Shown here: piece after piece, positions 11,560-21,050 of the stretch
How the letters are laid out: the number at the start of each line of letters is the position of its first letter
Position numbering within the stretch: the first letter of the stretch is position 1
NCBI GenBank assembly: GCA_050084515.1
Contig: CM114272.1
Coordinates: 49,414,001-49,478,000, forward strand
Direction: 5' to 3'
DNA length: 64,000 nucleotides
Source: Blasia pusilla
Taxonomy: Eukaryota > Marchantiophyta > Marchantiopsida > Blasiales
The notes under the pieces: model-generated
The model's input: only the letters and a program-made list of their open reading frames with translations
Databases searched by the model: none
Told to the model about the DNA's origin: nothing
Program-made: the position numbers and the translations under genes

Positions 11560-12795
11560 GTGTTCATGGCATGTATGGCCATCTCCACCGTCGCCATGTG
11601 ATGAGGGTATGTATGTAGTACGACTGCCTTCATGCAATAATGCGCCTCCAATTAGTTTTGGCGCTCCTCTGTGGTTTCCATCCCATATGAAGAAATACAG
11701 GTTCCGCATCCAACTGAATTCCATCCCCTCAATCGCCCTTCTCAATTCCTAATCTCTCATCCTCTAGAATGTGTCGAGCGCCTCCAAGTCCTCCTCCGTC
11801 ACCAGCGCTTGGGTTCCATGTTCATTGTAAGGCTAAACATAGAACGGAGGGAAGTTGTCGACGTAGGATGCTGTCACTGCCGATTGTTTCAACTTTGCAA
11901 TATCCTCGTCAGATTGAATTTCGCGGACGTACTCCATTGTCCGCAATCGGCAAAGTGGAATTCTCGGGGCGTTCCGGCCCTCCATCAATGCCATCTGCTT
12001 TACCACCTATCACAACGGGGACAAGGTCAATAAACTACACTGAATTTCCAATGAATTGCAACATGGATCTTCACATAACTCAAAGAACAAAGATCGTATC
12101 TTACCCGCTCGATTGGGTCGATGTCTTGGCCCGCCAACTGCTTTGGGACAGCAGCTGGCAAGTCCATTGGAAACTCGTCGATCCGATAGAGGTCGATTTC
12201 TTCCGTCGGGCTAAGAGACGAGGAAGTCCGCTCTCCTGCTTCTTCGGAGATGTCCACCATCTCCACGCTGGCGGTCGTCATGACCTCATCGTCCGTCAGT
12301 TGAACTTCGCCTATTTCCTCAGCCGATTTTATATTGATTGTGTCCCCGGACTTCATCGGAGACATTTCCTGCATCCCAACACTTTCGGTTGGATGGGCCG
12401 GGCTTTCTTCAATGGCAATCGCTCTTTCCATTCGAGCTTTTGCCAATTCTGCTCTCCTCACTGACGCGTCCAGACGCTTCTTTTCACGCTTCTCCTCGGA
12501 GATCCTTTTCTTGCTTCTCCTCGGAGATCCTTTTCTTCAAGGCTTGTGACGCCTCAACCTCTCCGTTCTATTTTCCAATCGCCTCCGTACCACGTTCTGC
12601 AAGAAGCTCTTGCATGTGCATCTCCGCTTCCCTTTCGCGCTCCTCGATCTCTTGCTGCCTTATCTCATTGGCCGAACGAGGCCCTGGAGATGGTGATGCA
12701 AGAGTCATGGACTTGGGAGTGAAGCTCCCAACCTTACTTGCTTGAGTTTTTTTCCTCGTCATTGTTCCCAAAAATGCCACCTCCTCGACAACCAA
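11560..12795 (-). pseudogene. MULE second gene, 5' exons, with a ParB/Srx-like WDGNHR motif
   Basis: The first exon runs from 12795 to about 12104: Met start, Glu/Arg-rich coiled-coil-like segment, then an acidic segment. A frameshift near 12480 separates its two readable halves. A donor CGG|GTAAGA stands at about 12104. The next exon, about 12010-11560, reads through stops (for example after FPPFYV) and contains WDGNHR at 11686-11669. DGxHR is a signature of ParB/sulfiredoxin-fold proteins; the match is one short motif, so assignment is tentative. The exon ends at donor AACAC|GTAAGT. The gene starts head-to-head with the transposase across a palindrome-rich spacer. Confidence 0.5.
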
Positions 12796-13017
12796 ATTAC
12801 TTTCTGTGCACGATGAGTCGCGTTGATGAGTCGCTCGGATGAGTCACTTCGATGAGTTGCCTTGATGAGTCGGTTGAATCATGTCGCGATGAGTCGCCGT
12901 GTAAAGCGCCCCTTGGTATTTGGCCCGTTGCTGCGCTGAAGAGCAATTGAGATCGCGAAACGAGAAACATGAAATGAGCTAACCCTAGCCTATTTTGAGC
13001 CGTTCGGATCACCCTTG

Positions 13018-13742
13018 GGTTGCACCGTCATTCCGACGGCAACCTGTCGGCCGTTATGGAGGTCTGGACGTAAAAACCACCAACCCGACGGTCTCCGATG
13101 GGTTGGAGGCATCCGTCCTAGCCGAGCTATCCTGACAACCCTTCGGAGTCCGACATGGAGCGCGCCTCCGCCGTCTTGGGGGGAAGAATGCGAGGTACCC
13201 GCGCAACCCGTCGAAGATCAACGGATTGCACCCTTCCATTGTCTTAGGATAAGAAGGTGGGCTATCTGCCCAACTCGTCAGAGGCCGACAGGTTGCACGC
13301 TTCCTTCATGTAAGCGTTACAAGGCGAGGCACTTGCGCAACCTATCGGAGGCCGACGGGTTGCACACTCCCCTCATCTTGCGGTAATAGGCGAGGTACCA
13401 GGGCAGCTCGTCGGTTACAGACACGTTGCACTCTTTTCTATCCCTTGAGTAACAATGCGACAACGGATAGTTCCGAGGCAACCTCTTGCAATCCGACGAG
13501 TCACAAGGTCTACCCTGAGTTGGACAATGCCGTAACAGTCCCCAACAATTAGTTATCTTAGCAAATGCTAGCAAAATTGTCTCAAAAGACCATTGGTCGG
13601 CATGAAGGGGGTACCAACCCAACGGACTCCGCCGACTTCCAATTTGCATTAGGACAAGGAAACAAAAAACGGAACTTGGTGCTTCGCAACCCATGTCTCT
13701 GATTCCCAAATTCTGCAACCCATCGGACTCCAACGGGTTACA
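13018..13742. repeat. Palindrome cluster 4 (about 10 units, part of a 66-bp tandem repeat)
   Basis: Units at about 13018, 13079, 13133, 13202, 13271, 13335, 13402, 13479, 13613 and 13713, spaced roughly 55-77 bp for the first eight. Between 13200 and 13440 the spacers also resemble each other (GCAC then CTTCC, TCAT, a GGCGAGGTACC-like end), so here the palindrome is one part of a tandem unit. The cluster occupies the presumed divergent promoter region between the two MULE genes. Confidence 0.8.
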
Positions 13743-14407
13743 ACAGAATTGAATCCATCATGTCAGACAATCTCACCTACCAAACTTCATCTTGTCAGTC
13801 AAATTATGTCAGGAGAATCTGAGTCCCTATTCACTATAAATTGAACATTCTCATTCTCATACCCATTCTTATCCTCATTCTTATTCTCTGTCTCCTCCCG
13901 GTGGAATCTTCCGGGAATGGATAATTATGTGAAGCTCATTTGTGGCAGTCATCTTGCGGCCCTTCCTCAATAAAAAATCGTTCAACCACAAGCTCGTGAG
14001 TCTTTCATACCAATGGATGAAAATTTTCTCTCAGTTCGATTTCTTCTCCAAATTGGAATCATGTTTGTGTCCAAGGATGTTAGGGTGGATGGTACGGAGG
14101 ACATAGTAGGTGAGACAATCCAACCAGTAATGCAGACCGTAAAGTATGGAATCTCCTACCTCTAGCAAATGGTCAATATAGAGTTTACGGCTTGTCTCTG
14201 AATTCCTATGTTTCCCAAGTAGACGGTCGAGAATTTCCTAGTGCATCGAGCTCTACGTTTGCAACTTGTAGCTCAGTAGATCCGGCATCGAATCCAACTT
14301 CACACGCTCGTTATAATGTTGTACTTCCTTAAAAAATTCCCGATGGTGTCAACCTCAATGGATCGGTCGAACACCAACCGGGCCCTCTATCCGCCTACTC
14401 GTTCCTC

Positions 14408-17400
14408 TTGCGGATATCAGGAAATAGTTTGCTATCGTCTCTGGCCTTGAAAATGTTCAAGCACATTCTTGTCGACGAGCTACCACCCACGTACGATGGT
14501 AATTGTATTTTTGAGTTGCCTCCACTTGCTTCTCCTCCTCAAAAGAAAGATGGAGGATGCTTGAAGGATATGGACAGAAAGTCTGATTGTCATCAACGGA
14601 CTAGTGCTTCTATTCCAGATGGTCCTTGGATTGTCTCCGCGCCAATTCGTTGGAGCCTTGGAGTGTAGAAGTCGAGCATGCCCGTATCTAGAAGGCAACG
14701 TGCGGGTCAATACGTTGCAATTCCCCCCCAAGAATTCAGAAACTCCATATGAGGTCGGTGCCACCATACCGCCAGAGGCCATCGATGTCCTCATTGTCAA
14801 GCATCCCCTTTCTAGGTTGGAGCGTGTCCTACATATATATTTTTTATTGTCCACGACTTGGGATCCACGTCAGAGTACACAAGCCAGGCAGTTCATGTTG
14901 GCTCCCACACTCATCCTGTGACCGATGTAATTCAGAGACACATCAAGGAGGATGTGGCGAAGAAAGTGGCCGAGGTCTTCATAAACTCTCCGGGTTCAAA
15001 GCCCCGAGTGATCAAGCCAACAACAACATCACAAATTTGTGAACAATTGCTTGGAATCCCTAGACAGGTCAAGATCACGGCCGCTAAGGAGAAACAACTC
15101 TGGGAAAATCTCGCATTTCTCGCTGATCCTGAATGCTTTCGAAATTTGTTGCGTCAAATACGAGTACTGGATGGAAAGACGACCGAAATGGATGTTATTT
15201 CCAGAATCAAGGCCAACTCCAGATTTCCATTCATTTAGAGATGGCAGTTCATGGGCCAGGAAGGCGAAGGATCCAGAGCCTATGTCTTCAAAATATCAAC
15301 AATTGGTCCGTCGAGTGGCCTCGATCTTATAGATCGAATGAGGGAAGGGGAAGATCTTTACGGCAGCGAGGTAAGCTTTGATATTTGCTATAGAGTGTTG
15401 AACAGATGGTTGACAATGAGTGCTCACGTTTATGACTATGTGGAGAAGGGACTCAAAACTATATTTGTCTGTGAAGTAAGAGCAGAAGACGTTGGCAGTT
15501 TGAAGATGTGTTGGTTACTCTTATTGGAGGTGGTGAAGGAAAACAAAAGGCCAACTCCGTAAATTTTTGGGTTCATGGCGGAAAATGCACAACTTGGGTG
15601 GATTTCTATCAGGGAAGTGTTTTGGGGTGGGGAGGTTCAACCGGAGAGAGAAAGGTCGGATGCTTTCCATTGGCAACAGTCTGTGACCCGCTACACCAAA
15701 TTTTGCATCAAGGAGAATAAGAGGACGGGGCATGTCACTCTACTCCAACGCTGCAAGGACAGCAAAACCTTGAATGCCCTTGCCCAAGAAGAAATTCATG
15801 GGTGGTGGAGGAAACATGCGATTGAGGGGAAGTACAAAGAGTTATGCTCTTGGTTGGGTTGGTAGACTGGACAAATGAGACAATGGGGAAACTTCATGCG
15901 GGAGGTGAGTTCACTAATTTGTCTCGGTGAAAATTTTTTGAAGAGTTGCATCTAAAGGTGAGAAGCATGGGCACTATAGGGATTTCAAACCGAAGAAACC
16001 AAGCAACTTGTCGGATGCGACAAGTTGCCTCCTGAGTATTCAACCCGTCGCCTATCGATGGGTTGCCTGAGTGTGCAACCGGTCAGAACCCAACGGGTTG
16101 CAAGTCACATGGAAAAATTTACTTGCAACCCGTCGGAATCATATGGGTTGACGGGTTTCCTGAGAGTGCAACCAGTCAAAAAAGGACGGGTTGCAAGTCG
16201 CATGGCCAAATTTACTTGCAACCCGTCGAAATCTGACAGGTTGCACTAGGTGGTTCTTGGGTTTTGCAACACGTCGGAAACCAACGGGTTACAAAGTCAT
16301 TCATGGGATGCCTCCGACTTGCAACCCATCTGGTTTCAACACGTAGCTTTTTTCTTTGCTCATAGAGCTATTTTGGTTCCCTTCTCACAGTGCCGTTGTT
16401 GCACGGATTGAACGTTTATGAAAATAGCCTCTGCCCCAACACAAGTGGAGTAGAAATTGTTCATTCCTCGTGGAGATCGTCACAAGCATGCCAAACAATT
16501 TCACTTGTGGAGGCATGCCAACAAGACCAGGCAAGAGCAATGCTACAGTCCACAACATCCCATATCTTCCTCACAAAAGCCATAACAAAAGGAAGGGGGC
16601 CTTCGATCTACGAGCTCTATGTCAGGGCGGCTGTGAGATCGAGTGATGAGAAACTCTATGTGGAAGCCTTCAATCGGTGCGTAGGAGGAACTCCCCTCGA
16701 GCAAGACGTACACATTGGTGCGGATATTCATGGGCGCGTTTCAAGACGTCCCATACAGATGGTGGTAGAGCAGTCTGAGCAAGACTCATGGAGACCAAAT
16801 AAGTATCTTGACTTCAGGCAGGTGAAGAGGCAGCATTGAGGAATGAATCCGGTGATTGATTTGGATGAGGAAATTACGCCGCCCAGGTCTTCGGGGACCC
16901 CGGACCCGTCCCTAATCTGTGATGGAGTAACTTCTCCAAAATCAGTAAATGTTTTATTCCAAAAGCCCTCCATTGCTGGAAGTTCGCAACATCCTGTCAC
17001 TGGGGTGGTTCAACAATATGGGATTCCGGTAATGGAGGTGGATTGCAACCTAAAACGGTGGCATATATCTCGGAGTAACCCAAGATGTGGACCCACCTGT
17101 AGGGCAGGATCTGATGGCATTAGGAGAGCATGCGGCACTTTCCTAAATAAGAACTGTACAAGGACTGGACGACCACTGCCTGGGTTTTGGGGACTCAAAA
17201 CCTTTGATCATTTCACGAGGAATAGGGATCAATTGAATTACTTCTTCTGCCCAAATGAATCTTGCACTTTCTGCAAGTCTTATCCGACTGCCATTGGAGC
17301 TCCGTGGGATATCCCCACGATTTGGCCCATTGCCGCAGGTACAATCTTACAAGTGCTGATTTCAGACTCGTAGACGGAGGAAGTTCAGAGCATGTTTGCA

Positions 17401-17831
17401 TTACAGAGACCTTTGCATTTCGTATTCAACCCAAGATTGACGTCAACATATACCCGGAGAAGATGGATGATCTCAATTCACTATTTCTGTTTGAGTCTAG
17501 AAATAGGGTGAAGAGAAACATAATGTATAGGTCAACGGTGGAGAGAGCAAAGCAAATTGCATCAGCTCGAGAGGAAAAAATGGAGATCATCGCCATAAAA
17601 CATGTCCACAGTGGCAATGGAATAGGAAGGATGTATTGGGTCAGGAACAACACTGTAAATTCAAGTGTGACAGGGATGTATATGGTGCATATCTATTGCT
17701 TTCCCATATGTTCATGTGATGACTTTGTCCAAAGAGAGAAAAGTGGGAAAAGGTATTTTCCTTGTAAGCACATGTACTATGTGTTGCTTGTAGTTTTAAG
17801 AGAGTCAGAGGTAGGAGTAGGAATCCACTAA
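14408..17831 (+). pseudogene. MULE-like transposase with C-terminal SWIM zinc finger, decayed and spliced
   Basis: A chain of collinear coding segments. Frame 2 from 14858 to about 15903 has three stops (15236, 15560, 15863). After an intron (donor GAG|GTGAGT at 15904, acceptor CTTCTCACAG near 16390), frame 1 runs 16390-17373 with one TGA at 16837, and a frame change leads to 17831. The segment TSGVEIVHSSWRSSQA, followed by SLVEAC, resembles the stretch after the last catalytic acid in MULE transposases. A Cys-rich region lies at about 17090-17280. The end has a SWIM finger CxC-x15-CxH (Cys codons 17709, 17715 and 17763, His 17769). Upstream pieces 14408-14857 are frameshifted. I did not identify the DDE residues with certainty. 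Confidence 0.6.
16003..16345. repeat. Palindrome cluster 5 (8 units) in the transposase intron
   Basis: Units at about 16003, 16039, 16074, 16122, 16168, 16215, 16265 and 16318. A 94-bp unit containing two palindromes is tandemly repeated at about 16072 and 16166. At 16003-16028 both arms carry matched changes (GCAACTTGTCG / CGACAAGTTGC), giving a perfect pairing that differs from consensus. The cluster lies inside the predicted intron 15904-16389. Confidence 0.8.
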
Positions 17832-18285
17832 CCAATTTTGTCCCTCAAAGAAGTGCGAAGTATTTTAAACAAACCACTTTGAGGATGCAAAATGAGGTTT
17901 TAGACTGTACTTTCATTTTTCTAGAACCTTCACATTGAGCTTGAACTCTATTCAGCATAGGGCAAATGATAGATTTTTTCCAGACCTTGGATGGAAAAAG
18001 TGATTGGTTCCACACTTATGATTCCACTGAGTTTTCAGTTTTCTAAATTGTGTGCAATTTGCAACTCGTCGGACTCAAAGGGGTTTCCAAAATGTGGAAA
18101 AGGAAAAAAAAAACTGTGGGAGTGCTTAACAAGTGAGCAAAAAAATGCAAAAAAATTCACACATAAATTATCCTCTCTTCAACCCAACGGAAACTCTCTT
18201 AAAAAAAAGTATCTCTTTCGGTTGAAGGTAGTTTCCTCTCCCTACTCTCCTCTCTTCCTCTCTTCCTCTCCTCTTACCGCACCTC

Positions 18286-18294
18286 TTCGGTAAA
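18286..18294. repeat. Target-site duplication, right of MULE
   Basis: TTCGGTAAA, partner of 6090-6098. The protease frame resumes immediately to the right on the minus strand. Confidence 0.75.
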
Positions 18295-18735
18295 CCCAAC
18301 ACTAAACCCGCTGCCTTTCCTAACATCAAGGGTTGTGCTCCTGAATCAACTAAGATGCGTTGTGGGTGATACACCGTACTTGTCGGACTGGCCAAGAAAA
18401 ATACTCCAGCTCGGTTGTCCAATAATACCACACCTCGTGTTACCATGTCTCCCTCTATGGCCGGTCAAGCTGGCACATCTACCAACTTCGTCGCCGCCGC
18501 ATGCCATGACTGAGTGGAGGATGTCCCAAACACCGACTCCATGGGCAGATCCACCACCTCCTCAACTATCTCTGAATGTGAGGCAATGATCTCTCCATGC
18601 TCATATAGTGTGGCAGCCAGGCGGAATACCTCTGTTGGTCCAACTCCCATCATCGCCAAAAAGATTCTTCCCCCTCCTATAGCAGAAGACTCTTTCTTTT
18701 CTCTGCACCCCCATATTCCCGCTCTACAGGAGTAC
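18295..18735 (-). pseudogene. Ty3-A copy 1 gag-protease linker and protease active site
   Basis: On minus, 18659-18465 matches the family's linker (compare EEVVDLPMESVFG with the better copy's QEVMDLPLERMLG). Then 18446-18300 holds the aspartic protease start with the catalytic triad in ILVDSGAQPLMLGKA. The frame is cut by the MULE right after GLPK and continues at 6089. The fragment ends near 18735 against Ty3-B. Confidence 0.8.
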
Positions 18736-18759
18736 TAACTAAAAATCCATAAACTCTTT

Positions 18760-19473
18760 CTCTATCTTCATAGGATCATCTCTCAACTTCTCTCTATTCC
18801 TTTCATGACCTACTCATATAGTAAGGAATTGAACTGATCTCGTTCCATCCTAACTTTTGATACGGGCATAATAAGATGCATCATCCATGACTTTGGTCTC
18901 CATTCTAGATGTTGTGATGTAAGGTTGCCCAAGAATCACATGATAAGTAGCTCCATTCTTAACAAGGAAATTTTGCTCAATCAACACATCTCTGATACGA
19001 ATTTTGACGGTTGGACAAGCACCATAGACTTCACCTTTTTGGTTGTTAGCCGCACAAAGTACCCATCCATGCCTTGTATCAATTGGCCACATCCCTTTAT
19101 CGTATACACTTCGTGATATGATGTTGATCTCCAAACCATGATCAACAAGAGCTGGCTCTTGGAGAGATACGAGTCGAACTCTAGACTCTGTTATTGCATG
19201 CGCCCAATATGACCGAGAATAGTGTCCACCATTGTGGCTTTCTTCACCTTGTTCTGTCAAGTCTTCTCCTACTCTCGCCTCTTCTCCTTGTAAGTCAAGC
19301 TTTTGTCCAAAAACTTGGAAAAGCACTTCTTCTTCTTCTTCTATGATGTTAGTATCCAATGTCCTCACCATCACCATATCTACAATCATCTACCTTTTTC
19401 TTTTGATCACATCTATGATCAACTCATGAAGGTCAGGTTTGGATATGCCCAAGACTTCCCTCAAAGAAAACTC
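18760..19473 (-). pseudogene. Ty3-B aspartic protease
   Basis: Retropepsin-like domain. An open stretch of 179 codons (19389-18850) includes ALVDHGLEINIISRSVYDKG, where the active-site loop reads DHG instead of DSG/DTG, then PIDTRHGW, and ends with VILGQPYITTSRMETKV, a typical ILGxxW/Y-like closing strand. Upstream in frame, after a stop at about 19390, KIEFSLREVLG and ELIIDVIKRKR continue the gag-protease linker from the other side of the copia insertion. Past 18850 the frame continues through a TAG with VQFLTI. The His in the active-site loop is either a family variant or a mutation. Confidence 0.7.
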
Positions 19474-19478
19474 TATTT

Positions 19479-19783
19479 TGTGAGAAAACAGAAAGTGACA
19501 AAATCACTGAAATATTTACAAAACTTAGAGATACAAAGTGGCCTAGTCCGTCCGTGCGCTCACATAAGAGCTTCGATGGAACCTGAACATGGAGATAACC
19601 CAACATACGAGAATGCGCTATCGCTGCGGCTCCCGACTATTTGACTACTCCTAAAACCACCTACGTCATATTACTATGACTCCTTCGACGTCTAAGTCGG
19701 AACCATCAATCAAGGCTTCTCCTCATACAAGGGGGCCGATCAGATTAATGGTGCTTAGAGAAGTGGATGTTGAGAATCCAACA
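19479..19783 (-). repeat. Copia 3' LTR
   Basis: Starts TGTTGG at 19783 and ends CACA at 19479. Its first 137 bases match 21045-20909 with only a few differences, so the insertion is relatively young compared with its Ty3-B host. Confidence 0.8.
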
Positions 19784-19815
19784 TGTCTTGGACCAATGCC
19801 AAGTCCCTTCAGATG

Positions 19816-20922
19816 TCAGTGGAGCTGATCTCCACTCAAAGCTTTCGTGAAGATATCTACACGGTTATCCTCTGTTGGACAATAGACTAACTTCAAAACC
19901 CCTCTCTCGATCAATTCACGAACAAAGTGATACTGGATCTCTATGTGCTTCGTACGAGCATAAGACGCAGGATTATGTGCTATGGCAGTGCAACTCTGAT
20001 TGTCACACCACATTACAGTAGCATTTTCTGGTGCTTCTCCTATGTCCTCCAATATCCATCTCAACCATACTCCTTCACAAGAAGCATAACAAGCCGCCTT
20101 GTACTCTGCCTCGGTAGAAGAAAGAGCCACTGTAGGTTGCTTCTTGTTGACCCATGACACCACACCTGATCCTACCAAGAAGCAATAACCCGAAACAAAT
20201 CTTCGAGAATCAGAATCTCCTGCCCAATCCGAGTCACAAACTTGTGTCATTTCCGTCCCTCCTCCATAGGTGATGCCGTACTTGATAGTGCCTTTGATGT
20301 ACTTCAACACACGCATCCCTGCCTTCCAATGGTTCTCACGAGGCTTAGTTGAGAACCTACTCAACACTCCCACAACAAAGTTAATGTTTGGTCTAGTGTT
20401 ACAAAAAAATATCAAACTGCCTACAAGCTTTTTGTACAACTTTTCATCTACCAATGGTGAAACATCCTCCATCGAGAGTTTCAACTCTACCTCCATTGGC
20501 GAGACCATTGCCTTACACTCGGTCATCCCGAATGCCTTCAAGATTTCTCTAGCATACTTCAGTTGAGAGAGAAAAATAGAATCTGACTATTGCCAAATTT
20601 CCAGCCCTATAAAGTAGTGCAGAAGACCTAAATATGACATTTCAAACTTAGATTTCAACACTCCCTTCATTTCCTCTATTTTCTTACTGTGGTCTCATGT
20701 GATGATAAGATCATCCACATACAGGACTATCAACATATACATCCCATCTTCGCAAAACACATACAAATTTGCTTCTAACGGTCTCTTGATGAGACCCTTC
20801 TCTCGAAACAATGTATCTATTTGTTGATACCATACCCTTGGGGCTTGCTTCAACCCATACAATGCTCGATGAAGTAAAAAAACTTTCTCTTCTGATCCGG
20901 GTAACGCTACTCCTAAAACCAC
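19816..20922 (-). pseudogene. Copia reverse transcriptase (C-terminal part) and RNase H
   Basis: Two stretches in one order. 20922-20695 has ALYGLKQAPRVWYQQID and the catalytic box VLYVDDLIIT, the hallmark of Ty1/copia RT. 20541-19816 (241 codons) covers the end of RT (LVGSLIFFCNTRPNINFVVG) and RNase H with CDSDWAGDSDSRR, VALSSTEAEYKAA and the closing VDIFTKALSG. About 150 bases between them have lost the frame. The N-terminal RT is missing because of the internal deletion. No function is expected. Confidence 0.9.
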
Positions 20923-21045
20923 CTACTTCATATTACTATGACTCCTTCAACGTCTAAGTCGGAACCATCAATCTAGGCTTCTCCTCATACAAGGGGGCCG
21001 ATTAGATTAATAGTGCTTAGAGAAGTGGATGTTGAGAATCCAACA
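20909..21045 (-). repeat. Copia 5' LTR, truncated to its first 137 bp
   Basis: Copy of the start of the 3' LTR. It breaks off at about 20909 directly into RT coding sequence (GSEEKVFLLHRALYG). Confidence 0.8.
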
Positions 21046-21050
21046 TATTT

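Larger units (their letters stand above)
6099..18285 (+). mobile_element. 12.2 kb Mutator-like (MULE) DNA transposon, decayed autonomous element
   Basis: The block interrupts the protease of Ty3-A copy 1. It is flanked by a 9-bp duplication, TTCCGTAAA (6090-6098) and TTCGGTAAA (18286-18294), with one mismatch; 9-11 bp is typical of Mutator-like elements. Removing the block and one duplication restores the protease frame (residues around GLPKAN). The ends are imperfect inverted repeats: the left starts GGGGGCTGGTA, the right reversed starts GAGGTGCGGTA, each followed by GGAAGAGAGG repeats. Inside are a + strand transposase gene with a SWIM finger, a - strand multi-exon gene, and about 35-40 short palindromes. 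Orientation follows the transposase. The family name rests on duplication length plus transposase features. Confidence 0.75.
1..18735 (-). mobile_element. Ty3-A copy 1, interrupted and 5'-truncated
   Basis: Minus-strand copy of the methyltransferase-bearing Ty3 family. Reading from high to low coordinates, the pieces are: gag-protease linker and protease start (18735-18295), a 12.2 kb MULE insertion, rest of protease (6089-5486), methyltransferase (5541-4507), RT (4260-3821), an LTR-like insertion, rest of RT and RNase H (2546-1395), and integrase plus degenerate tail (1380-48). The order matches the better copy at 44100-54331 throughout. The gag half and the 5' terminal repeat are missing: the copy stops abruptly near 18735 against Ty3-B. 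Every domain carries stops and frameshifts, so it is dead. Confidence 0.85.
19479..21045 (-). mobile_element. Ty1/copia deletion derivative with 5-bp target duplication
   Basis: A 1567-bp element on minus, starting TGTTGGATTCTCAACA at 21045 and ending TCTCACA at 19479, flanked by TATTT (19474-19478 and 21046-21050). The 3' LTR is 19783-19479 (305 bp). The 5' LTR keeps only its first 137 bp (21045-20909) and is joined directly to mid-RT, so the rest of the 5' LTR, gag, protease, integrase and early RT have been lost. It sits in the gag-protease linker of Ty3-B, whose reading resumes exactly across it. Confidence 0.85.

Noticed and set aside
13018-16345. CRISPR-like array from regularly spaced repeats
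   Set aside because: Repeats are palindromes with related, not unique, spacers; unit length and spacing vary; the setting is a eukaryotic transposon with introns and there are no cas genes.
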